Assembly (NCBI GenBank): GCA_031267635.1
Contig: JAIRYX010000064.1
Coordinates: 1 to 7,662, forward strand
Length of the DNA stretch: 7,662 nucleotides
Reading direction: 5' to 3'
From: Planctomycetaceae bacterium
GTDB lineage: Bacteria; Planctomycetota; Planctomycetia; Pirellulales; Thermoguttaceae
The notes under the pieces: generated by a model
What the model was told of the DNA's origin: nothing
Databases searched by the model: none
What the model saw: the letters and a program-made list of their open reading frames with translations, nothing else
Made by a program: the position numbers and the translations under genes
Shown here: positions 1-5,919 of the stretch, one piece after another
Numbering within the stretch: position 1 is the stretch's first letter
How the letters are laid out: each line of letters starts with the position of its first letter

Positions 1-265
1 TTTTGCGATAATTTTCCATAGGCAAAATATTACAATAAATCAAAAAAAATTACAACCTAAAGGATTCGACTGAAGGCGAGGGGGTTAAACCCATCGGTTG
101 GAAAATAAATATTTGTATAACATTTATTATGAAACCTTCGAGCAGTGCAAAGGAGGAATCAACAATTGTCTGAAACAAATTGATCAACAATACAAAGAAG
201 AAGTGGTAACACTCATGCATCCTGAATTCCAAAACTTCAAAAACTATAAAATATTACCTGCGTAA
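1..265 (+). pseudogene. Decayed IS630-family transposase, C-terminal remnant
   Basis: This is a broken DDE transposase gene that is cut by the window edge. In the frame starting at base 1 the translation gives FCDNFP, a TAG stop (19-21), AKYYNKSKK, a TAA stop (58-60), then IRLKARGLNP (64-93). After a frameshift near 93 the next frame gives RLENKYLYNIYYETFEQCK and onward to TLMHPEFQNF, ending at TAA 263-265. IS630-type transposases have the order DN-P-H-AK, then I-L-P-Y-P-LNPIERLWK, then a tail like YNxYYxTFEQF and IxQYxxELxTLMxxxFQxF, which matches piece by piece. The Glu of the LNPIE catalytic motif falls at the frameshift and is lost. With two stops and a shift the gene cannot be active. 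The match is from memory of the family, so the subgroup is uncertain. Confidence 0.62.
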
Positions 266-274
266 GGTATACTT

Positions 275-363
275 GGAAACTTCTAAAAACCTCATTTTCA
301 ACACATGTGACCATTAAAAAATAAGGGCTTCCGAATACTTGGGAGAGGTTTTTAGAAATTCCC
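275..363. mobile_element. MITE-like 89-bp element, copy 1, with 4-bp target duplication
   Basis: This non-coding element has near-perfect inverted ends: GGAAACTTCTAAAAACC (275-291) against GGTTTTTAGAAATTCCC (347-363), with a 13-bp perfect core (281-293 with 345-357). It is flanked exactly by the direct repeat ACTT (271-274 and 364-367). A second copy of identical length lies at 2701-2789 in the same orientation, about 82% identical by eye (73 of 89). Inverted ends, fixed length, target duplication and no coding capacity fit a miniature inverted-repeat transposable element moved by a transposase encoded elsewhere. A 4-bp duplication would suit some IS5-like families, but the parent cannot be named from this window. 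It lies between the transposase remnant and the 3' end of ftsH. Confidence 0.75.
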
Positions 364-516
364 ACTTGCGAAATTACCACGAAGTCTCTTAAAGGATTCA
401 ACAATAAGATCAACACCATAAAACGAAAAGTATACGGTTTCCGAGACCTCGAATTTTTCACACTTATAAAGTCCTAGCGATACATAAAGCAAGGCACGAA
501 CTTGTCGGATGAACCC

Positions 517-2490
517 TTACACATCCGTTTTCTTAAAAGCGCAAGGACCGAGAATTGTTTCAAGGTCGGATTCTTCTAATTCTTCGTCTTTGACAAGCCG
601 CTCTGATAATGTTTCGAGTAACGAATGTTTTTCTTCGAGAAGAGTTAGCGCGTCTGTTTCCGCGCTGCGGAGAATTTCAACGGTTTCGTTGTCGATGATT
701 CGCGCGGTTTCTTCGCTGTATTCGCGAGTTTCCGAAATTTCGCGTCCTAAAAACGGATGCGATTCGCCGATGCGAAAGGCAATTGGTCCTAACGTTTGAC
801 TCATTCCCCAATGAATCACCATTCGCCGCGCCAGTTGCGTCGCGCGTTTCAGATCGTTTTCCGCACCGGCGGAATATTCTTTCGTGTATAACCGCTCCGC
901 AACGCGACCGCCCATGAGAAACGCGATTTCCGCGCGCAGTTGCGTTTCGGAAATGCTCAATTGTTCTTCTTCCGGTGTCACCATTGTCGCGCCGAGCGCA
1001 CGTCCGCGCGGAATAATTGACACTTTGTGAACCCGCGAATTGACTGGCTTAAACCATCCGACAATTGTATGTCCCGCCTCATGCCATGCCGTTTTGCGTT
1101 TTTCGGATTCGTTCAGCGTTTCTTCACGCTTCAATCCCATCACCACTTTGACATGCGCATAATCAAAATCGGATTGTTCGACTTTTTCTTTGTTCTGGCG
1201 TGTTGCCCAAAGCGTCGCTTCATTAACCAGATTCCGAATGTCCGCACCGGTAAAACCGACTGTCGAACGTGCCAGTTTTTCAATATTCACATCATCCGCA
1301 ATCGGCACTTTTCGCATGTGAACCTGAAACATTTCGATTCGTCCTTTGAGCGTCGGACGATCCACCGTAATATGACGGTCAAAACGTCCCGGACGCAACA
1401 ACGCCGAATCAAGAACGTCGGGACGATTGGTCGATGCAAGCACCATCACCATATCGTCGCTTTGTTCAAAGCCGTCCATTTCGCTCAAAATCTGGTTGAG
1501 CGTCTGTTCTCGTTCATCGTGTCCGCCGCCGAGTCCCGAACCGCGTTCGCGTCCCACCGCATCAATTTCGTCGATAAACAAAATCGCGGGCGCGTGCGTT
1601 TTCGCCGTGTCGAACAAATCGCGCACGCGGCCCGCTCCAACGCCGACATATAATTGAATGAACTCCGAACCGTTGATCGAATAAAACGGCACATCCGCTT
1701 CGCCTGCAATCGCGCGAGCCAACAGCGTTTTCCCTGTTCCCGGCGGACCGAGCAATAACGTTCCTTTAGGGACTTTCGCTCCCATTTTTTTGTAACGTTC
1801 CGGGTAACGAAGGTAGTCGACGATTTCTTCCAATTCTTTTTTGACGCCCTCAAGCCCGGCAACATCGTTAAAGGTTACTTTTTGATTACCGGATTGATAC
1901 AACCTCGCCTGACTTCGTTGAAAATTCGAACCGACGCCGCCCATCATCCGGTCTTGCGCACGCCGCATCATAATCCAAAAGATAATAAAAATGACCATCG
2001 GCACAACAAAATAGAGAAGCGTTAGCCAAATCGTGTTGTCTTCCATTTTTTTGGCACGGTAATTTCCTGCCAAAAGATCGTTGAGGCTTTTGTCGAGATC
2101 TCCCGGCGCAAATGCCAAAGGAGAAATTTCCGTAAAAAATTTTCGCTCGATTGTTTGAGTTCGTTTGATTTTGTCGTCAAAAGTCAAATCTTCCATTTTC
2201 GGAATCTCACGAAATTCTCCAGTGAGTTCCGCTCCTTGAATTTCAACTTTTTCAACATTTTTCTTTTCTAATTGTTTACAAAAATCCCCCCAACTTATTT
2301 CTGTACGAGGATCGTTTGTCCCCGCATAATAGATGAGAAAAATGATTCCCAAGAGAGCAAGAAGAATAAACAGCGTCGGAATCCCCGCGCGAGGCGCAAT
2401 TGGTCCTATAGAATCTGGCTTGGAATGCGAATGTTTTGTCGGTTCGCCGGAATTTTGCGGATTATCGTTGTTGTTGTCTTGCTTTGCCAT
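517..2490 (-). CDS. ftsH: ATP-dependent zinc metalloprotease FtsH
   Basis: FtsH is a membrane-anchored AAA+ protease that forms hexamers, unfolds membrane and short-lived cytosolic proteins with ATP, and degrades them. In the 657-residue form there is a polar Asn-rich N-terminus, a first membrane segment (about 37-56), an external domain (about 57-153) and a second membrane segment (about 154-175). The AAA+ module follows: Walker A GPPGTGKT 248-255, Walker B ILFIDEID 303-310, and an SRH with Arg fingers R366 and R369. The protease domain has HEAGH 470-474 and a third zinc ligand at D546 (AENDLKRA). The pore loop reads YVG rather than the usual FVG. Length is normal. The start is set at ATG 2490 (MAKQDN); an in-frame ATG at 2514 would add eight residues. 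Neither start has a clear Shine-Dalgarno sequence. The gene stands alone and diverges from the synthase gene. I see no strong promoter upstream and no classical terminator downstream. Confidence 0.97.
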   Translation of the reverse strand: MAKQDNNNDNPQNSGEPTKHSHSKPDSIGPIAPRAGIPTLFILLALLGIIFLIYYAGTNDPRTEISWGDFCKQLEKKNVEKVEIQGAELTGEFREIPKMEDLTFDDKIKRTQTIERKFFTEISPLAFAPGDLDKSLNDLLAGNYRAKKMEDNTIWLTLLYFVVPMVIFIIFWIMMRRAQDRMMGGVGSNFQRSQARLYQSGNQKVTFNDVAGLEGVKKELEEIVDYLRYPERYKKMGAKVPKGTLLLGPPGTGKTLLARAIAGEADVPFYSINGSEFIQLYVGVGAGRVRDLFDTAKTHAPAILFIDEIDAVGRERGSGLGGGHDEREQTLNQILSEMDGFEQSDDMVMVLASTNRPDVLDSALLRPGRFDRHITVDRPTLKGRIEMFQVHMRKVPIADDVNIEKLARSTVGFTGADIRNLVNEATLWATRQNKEKVEQSDFDYAHVKVVMGLKREETLNESEKRKTAWHEAGHTIVGWFKPVNSRVHKVSIIPRGRALGATMVTPEEEQLSISETQLRAEIAFLMGGRVAERLYTKEYSAGAENDLKRATQLARRMVIHWGMSQTLGPIAFRIGESHPFLGREISETREYSEETARIIDNETVEILRSAETDALTLLEEKHSLLETLSERLVKDEELEESDLETILGPCAFKKTDV

Positions 2491-2700
2491 GAAAATTGCT
2501 CGTGTGTTTATCATTAGAAAGTTCGTGTACTGATATTGAGGATTTTAATTTGATCAGCCATGTTCAATGACCGGATTTTTTTGCCATGAATGCATAAATA
2601 AGTTTTGAAACGAGAGACTTGAGAATTAGAAAGTATTATCTCCAGTCTCCTGCCTAATACCATTTCATGGACTCGCGGCACATAAAATTTTTGAATTTCA

Positions 2701-2789
2701 GGGAACTTCTAAAAACCCCACTTTCAACAAATTCGACCATTGAAAAATAAGGACTTGCTGATATTGGGAAGAGGTTTTTAGAAGTTCAC
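2701..2789. mobile_element. MITE-like 89-bp element, copy 2, with 4-bp target duplication
   Basis: This is the second copy of the element at 275-363, in the same orientation and of exactly the same length. Its ends are GGGAACTTCTAAAAACC (2701-2717) and GGTTTTTAGAAGTTCAC (2773-2789). The core GAACTTCTAAAAACC pairs without mismatch over 15 bp (2703-2717 with 2773-2787). The direct repeat TTCA abuts both sides (2697-2700 and 2790-2793). This target sequence differs from the ACTT at copy 1, which argues for two independent insertions rather than one duplicated segment. It lies about 210 bases upstream of the ftsH start. The better-preserved ends suggest it is the younger copy. Confidence 0.78.
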
Positions 2790-2822
2790 TTCAATAAATC
2801 ACCGACTTTGAGTAACTATTAA

Positions 2823-2867
2823 GTCTATTATACCTTAACATTCAATTTTTAAGAATATATTATAGAC
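2823..2867. repeat. AT-rich imperfect hairpin
   Basis: GTCTATTATA (2823-2832) pairs with TATTATAGAC (2858-2867) with one mismatch. Inside it CTTAA (2834-2838) pairs with TTAAG (2849-2853) around a 10-base loop. No target duplication or second copy was found. It may be a decayed small element or a chance AT-rich fold. Confidence 0.35.
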
Positions 2868-2942
2868 AATTTTTTAATTCGTGTCAAACAGTTTTGGTAA
2901 ATTTTCTTCAACGGTACTGTATTTTATACTTTCCATAGGTAA

Positions 2943-3053
2943 TAGACCTTTTCTCTAACTTTATATCAGGTCATTTAGGTAAAACAGGTAAATACAAAAA
3001 TAACTGTTTTTGAATAGTGTTCGCTCTATTGATAGGGTTAGAGAAAAGGTCTA
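2943..3053. mobile_element. Second MITE-like element with perfect inverted ends and TA flanks
   Basis: TAGACCTTTTCTCTAAC (2943-2959) and GTTAGAGAAAAGGTCTA (3037-3053) are perfect 17-bp inverted repeats around 77 bases of AT-rich non-coding DNA. Each end starts with TA. IS630/Tc1-mariner elements insert at TA and duplicate it, so the element proper may be 2945-3051 (107 bp) with 15-bp ends. It has no ORF. Its sequence is unrelated to the 89-bp family nearby. The decayed IS630-type transposase at the start of the window shows that such transposases have been present in this genome, but that this one mobilised the element is an inference. Only one copy is visible here. Confidence 0.55.
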
Positions 3054-3166
3054 ATAAATTACTATGACTTTCGGAAGAGAGCCAACTATTATTTATCAAC
3101 ATCAGCCCATAACCGGAGTTGAACCATGACATATTCGTAGCTTTTTGTTTGTTTACGACCTATCAC

Positions 3167-3194
3167 TTGGTCAATTGAAAAAAGTAGCTATAAT
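3167..3194 (+). promoter_or_regulatory. Predicted sigma-70-type promoter for the ketoacyl synthase gene
   Basis: A perfect -10 hexamer TATAAT (3189-3194) lies 16 bases after a weak -35 TTGGTC (3167-3172, three of six matches). Transcription would start near 3201, leaving a leader of about 70 bases before the start codon at 3272. Confidence 0.45.
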
Positions 3195-3271
3195 AAAATC
3201 AAATTTTTATGTGCTTTGCCGTAAGCGTTGTTGTTGAATAAGTTGACCTTTAATAAAGTAAGTGTTAATTG

Positions 3272-4318
3272 GTGATTTCCGCACAGATTTTTGGTATAGA
3301 TTATTATCTTCCGTCAAAGACGCTCATCAATGAGGAGCTGTCAACCATTTACACTGGATGGACGCAGGAAAAAATCGCCAGGAAACTTGGTATCGAACAA
3401 CGCCTTATTGCCGCAGAAAACGAAACTGCTCTTGATATGGGCGTGAAAGCCGCGCAAAAATTATTCGACCGAAAAATCTGTTCGCCTGAAGAAATTGATT
3501 TTCTTGTGTTTTGCACGCAATCTCCCGACTATTTTCTTCCGACTTCTGCGTGCATCATGCAACATCAGCTGAATTTACCGCATCACGCTGGAGCTTTTGA
3601 TTATAATTTGGGATGTTCGGGTTACATTTACGGTCTTGCGATTTGCAAAGGATTGATTGAAACCGGTGCAGCCCAAAACGTGCTTTTAGTAACATCGGAA
3701 ACTTACTCAAAATATATCAACAGCAACGACCGATCAACTCGTCCGTTATTTGGCGACGGAGCCGCCGCAACTCTTCTTCGCGGCGTGGAGACAGAGAAAA
3801 ATGCTGAACCGATGATCGGTCCATTTTTATTCGGAACGAATGGCAGCGGAGCGAATATGCTGATTGTTCCTGCTGGCGGGCATCGGTTTCCCAAATCACC
3901 GGAAACCGCGATCGAAACGGCAGACTCGCGAGGAAACATACGTTCTCAAGATCAACTCTACATGAACGGTCAGGGAATTTTTGCGTTTGCCATTGAGGAA
4001 GTGCCGCGACTGGTCAACAATCTTCTTGAAAAAACAGCCAAAACACGCGGCGACATAGATTGTTATATTTTCCATCAGGCAAACCGTTACATGTTGGAAC
4101 GTTTGCAAGAACTCTGTAAACTGAACGGATATAATTATTTTAACGATATTCGCACTGTCGGCAACACAGTATCAAGCAGCGTACCGATTGCAATGGTTCA
4201 AGCCGCCGAGCAAGAATTACTTCATGCGGGCGATTCAGCAATGTTGATTGGTTTCGGCGTTGGTCTTTCGTGGGGCGGAACTCTTGTCCGGCTTCCCAAA
4301 TCATTGGTGAGAACATGA
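3272..4318 (+). CDS. fabH: FabH-like 3-oxoacyl-ACP synthase III
   Basis: Enzymes of this family condense an acyl-CoA with malonyl-ACP, or transfer acyl groups by related chemistry, in the cytoplasm. The thiolase fold is complete. In numbering from TTG 3269 the catalytic Cys116 lies in NLGCSGYIYG, His269 in IFHQAN and Asn299 in TVGNTVSSS, with the FGDGAAATLL motif at 161-170. At about 349 residues it is longer than the usual FabH of around 320. The extra part includes a stretch around 190-232 before YMNGQGIFAF. I associate this form with accessory FabH-like enzymes of surface-polysaccharide and specialised lipid loci rather than the fatty-acid initiator, so the substrate is open. An in-frame TAA (3266-3268) directly precedes TTG 3269, so only TTG 3269 or GTG 3272 can be the start; I chose GTG. 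Shine-Dalgarno is weak. The stop overlaps the ATG of a 26-codon ORF. Confidence 0.93.
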   Translation: MISAQIFGIDYYLPSKTLINEELSTIYTGWTQEKIARKLGIEQRLIAAENETALDMGVKAAQKLFDRKICSPEEIDFLVFCTQSPDYFLPTSACIMQHQLNLPHHAGAFDYNLGCSGYIYGLAICKGLIETGAAQNVLLVTSETYSKYINSNDRSTRPLFGDGAAATLLRGVETEKNAEPMIGPFLFGTNGSGANMLIVPAGGHRFPKSPETAIETADSRGNIRSQDQLYMNGQGIFAFAIEEVPRLVNNLLEKTAKTRGDIDCYIFHQANRYMLERLQELCKLNGYNYFNDIRTVGNTVSSSVPIAMVQAAEQELLHAGDSAMLIGFGVGLSWGGTLVRLPKSLVRT

Positions 4319-4395
4319 CGACGGAGGATATGAAATTTTTTGAAAAAATTTTTCGTTATTTTAAATTTCATTTTCCCTACTACAAAGTTACTTAA
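4315..4395 (+). CDS. Possible 26-residue small ORF coupled to the synthase gene
   Basis: The ATG overlaps the synthase stop codon as ATGA (4315-4318), a usual sign of translational coupling. The ORF begins MTTEDMKFFEKIFRYFKF, is rich in Phe, Tyr and Lys, and ends at TAA 4393-4395. A GGAGG lies at 4323-4327, but only 2 bases before the internal ATG at 4330, which is too close for good use. The DNA also folds into an AT-rich hairpin (ATGAAATTT 4330-4338 with AAATTTCAT 4363-4371). I do not recognise the peptide. It could be a real small protein, the broken start of a lost gene, or chance. Confidence 0.2.
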   Translation: MTTEDMKFFEKIFRYFKFHFPYYKVT

Positions 4396-4695
4396 ATCCC
4401 CTTGATATGAAAAATGTCAAGTGAAATTGTGTGGCTTTGTACTACTCTTTTCTTTTTCAATGTTTTTTCGTATGATGTCTTTCTTACACTTTAAGATTGT
4501 AACCGTTCACGGTAAAATTTTTTCTCGTGTAGAGACGTCTGGAAATGAGAAACGAATGAATCGGCGTCATCAACGCGAATATTGGCGTCAGAAACCGAAA
4601 AGGGAAACTCCCCAAAAGCGAGATAATCAAAAACCGTTGTATTGGTACATTCGCGGCAGAAAAATCCGTTGTCGAACATTCGCTAAATACTCCAA
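4319..4695. other. Spacer between the ketoacyl synthase gene and lpxK
   Basis: 377 bases without a convincing gene beyond the 26-codon ORF at its left end. Bases 4330-4371 form an AT-rich stem (9 bp outer stem) followed by a few T, at best a poor terminator. A possible promoter lies at 4491-4518. From about 4540 to 4690 the base composition becomes less AT-rich and a basic, Arg/Lys-rich reading frame from ATG 4557 runs on into lpxK out of frame. It has no family resemblance and I do not call it a gene. Confidence 0.5.
4491..4518 (+). promoter_or_regulatory. Weak candidate promoter upstream of lpxK
   Basis: TTAAGA (4491-4496) and TAAAAT (4513-4518) are spaced by 16 bases, four and five of six matches to sigma-70 consensus. 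The spacer contains a perfect 12-bp palindrome, ACCGT-TC-ACGGT (4502-4513), touching the -10. Such pairs arise easily in AT-rich DNA, so confidence is low. Confidence 0.25.
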
Positions 4696-5778
4696 ATGCC
4701 TTTCAACCGCCAAACTTATTTTGACATTATTTCTGGAAAACGTACCGATTTTTTTGCGAAAATTGGGCGAGGGATTTTATCGGTCATGGAAATTCCTTAT
4801 GCAACAGTAATTAGCTGCCGCAATTTGCTGTATGATAATGGGTTACGCAAAATCCAGAAACTCCCGATCCCTGTGATTAGCGTCGGAAATTTAACGATGG
4901 GCGGGACAGGGAAAACACCGTTTGTTGCGTGGTTGGCAAAAAAAATTTGGGATTCTGGAAAATTTCCGGCAATTGTCAGTCGAGGGTATCACGCCGATTC
5001 AACTGGCTGGAACGATGAGGCAAAAGAATTACAGTTGCTATTGCCGCATGTGCCGCAAGCGTTTGCGAAAAAACGATTTACAGCGGCAGTATCATTGATC
5101 GAACAACATAAAAACAATAGCGATTTTCGGGAAATTGACCTCGTGATTTTAGATGACGGATTTCAACATAGAAAAATTTTTCGGAATTTAGAGATTTTGC
5201 TAATTGACGCGACAAATCCGTTTGGTTATAATAGGGCTATTCCTCGTGGTTTTTTGCGGGAAAGCGTTTTTTCTCTCAAACGAGCGGATGTGGTGATTTT
5301 GACTCGTGCCGGTTTGGTGGATATTGCGGAACAAAACCGCATCCGTGAGCAGGTGCTTCAAATCAATCCAAATGCTTTTTGGGGAGAAATTGACCAGAAA
5401 CCGAAAAATCTTCTTTTTTGTTCCGGTGAAACAAAAGATTTTTCAGACATAAAAGAAGAGAAGATTTTAGGATTTTGTGGAATCGGTAACCCTGACAGTT
5501 TTCGGAAAACGCTAGAATCTTGCGGTTGTTGGATTCAGAAATTTGTGACGTTTCCCGACCATCATCACTATTCCGATAATGATGTACAGCATATTTTGAA
5601 TTTGTCGCAAGTGGTTGACTCGCAATATGCTGTGTGTACATTGAAAGATTTTGTGAAAGTCAAAGAAAGAATCGCGGAGAATACAAATATTTGTGCTTTA
5701 ACTATCGAGACAGAAAGTTTTCCACTGGGAGAGAAAAATTCGTTGTGGGATTTTTTGTACGACAAAATAAAATTTTAG
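4696..5778 (+). CDS. lpxK: Tetraacyldisaccharide 4'-kinase LpxK
   Basis: LpxK phosphorylates the 4' position of the lipid A disaccharide at the inner face of the cytoplasmic membrane, giving lipid IVA. The 360-residue protein is of normal length. It shows an N-terminal membrane-association region (about 1-56), a P-loop GNLTMGGTGKTP (64-75), VSRGY (94-98), the DDGFQHRK motif (153-160), PRGFLRE (183-189), and the C-terminal FPDHHHY (287-293) and CTLKDFVK (314-321) motifs. The start is fixed: an in-frame TAA at 4684-4686 lies just upstream, so ATG 4696 is the first available start. There is no evident Shine-Dalgarno sequence. NDEAKELQLLLPHVP after the VSRGY segment resembles planctomycete LpxK as I remember it. 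The gene implies a lipopolysaccharide-type outer membrane. It lies 377 bases after the ketoacyl synthase gene and may have its own promoter. Confidence 0.96.
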   Translation: MPFNRQTYFDIISGKRTDFFAKIGRGILSVMEIPYATVISCRNLLYDNGLRKIQKLPIPVISVGNLTMGGTGKTPFVAWLAKKIWDSGKFPAIVSRGYHADSTGWNDEAKELQLLLPHVPQAFAKKRFTAAVSLIEQHKNNSDFREIDLVILDDGFQHRKIFRNLEILLIDATNPFGYNRAIPRGFLRESVFSLKRADVVILTRAGLVDIAEQNRIREQVLQINPNAFWGEIDQKPKNLLFCSGETKDFSDIKEEKILGFCGIGNPDSFRKTLESCGCWIQKFVTFPDHHHYSDNDVQHILNLSQVVDSQYAVCTLKDFVKVKERIAENTNICALTIETESFPLGEKNSLWDFLYDKIKF

Positions 5779-5823
5779 TTTTTGACACAAACTTTGCTGA
5801 ATAAAAAATTTTAATATTAGCGG

Positions 5824-5852
5824 TTGACGAAATGAATCCGCGTGATTAAAAT
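5824..5852 (+). promoter_or_regulatory. Predicted sigma-70-type promoter for the secreted-protein gene
   Basis: TTGACG (5824-5829) and TAAAAT (5847-5852) each match five of six consensus bases, with an ideal 17-base spacer. Transcription would begin near 5859, about 60 bases before the chosen start at 5920. This also argues that the frame open upstream from GTG 5842 is leader rather than coding. Confidence 0.65.
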
Positions 5853-5906
5853 TGTAAAGAAAGTTAGGGAAAAGGGCAAGTTTTTTGAGTTTCACGCTTT
5901 ACCAAT

Positions 5907-5912
5907 GAAAGG
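5907..5912 (+). promoter_or_regulatory. Ribosome binding site that decides the start of the secreted protein
   Basis: GAAAGG ends 7 bases before ATG 5920, normal Shine-Dalgarno spacing. The competing in-frame ATG at 5905 overlaps this motif and has none of its own, so 5920 is preferred. Confidence 0.5.
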
Positions 5913-5919
5913 TTTTATT

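Larger units (their letters stand above)
2491..3271. other. Gene-free region between ftsH and the ketoacyl synthase gene
   Basis: About 780 bases between two divergent genes, clearly more AT-rich than the flanking genes. I find no ORF with protein-like composition on either strand. The stretch contains an 89-bp MITE copy (2701-2789), an imperfect hairpin (2823-2867), a second inverted-repeat element (2943-3053) and a promoter for the rightward gene (3167-3194). Bases 2491-2700 must contain the ftsH promoter, but no good pair of sigma-70 hexamers stands out there on the minus strand. Bases 3054-3166 show nothing I can name. Confidence 0.7.

Noticed and set aside
50..232. 60-codon hydrophobic ORF on the minus strand
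   Set aside because: It is antisense to the transposase remnant, whose broken frames on the plus strand match a known family.
237..461. 74-codon ORF on the minus strand downstream of ftsH
   Set aside because: It runs through the MITE copy and its two inverted ends, with no recognisable domain.
1027..1653. 208-codon ORF on the plus strand
   Set aside because: Antisense to the conserved AAA+ and protease core of ftsH, with His/Arg/Phe-rich composition typical of a shadow frame.
13..2939. TTTCCATAGG occurs at 13-22 and again at 2930-2939
   Set aside because: Ten bases in AT-rich DNA with unrelated flanks is too little to call a repeat family.
4421..4810. 129-codon ORF from GTG 4421, with an internal ATG at 4557, in front of and overlapping lpxK
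   Set aside because: It overlaps lpxK by 115 bases in another frame, has no ribosome binding site, low-complexity basic composition and no family resemblance. The lpxK frame is clearly the coding one.
5782..5810. TTGACA at 5782-5787 as a second promoter after lpxK
   Set aside because: No good -10 hexamer at 16-18 bases. The pair at 5824-5852 is clearly better.
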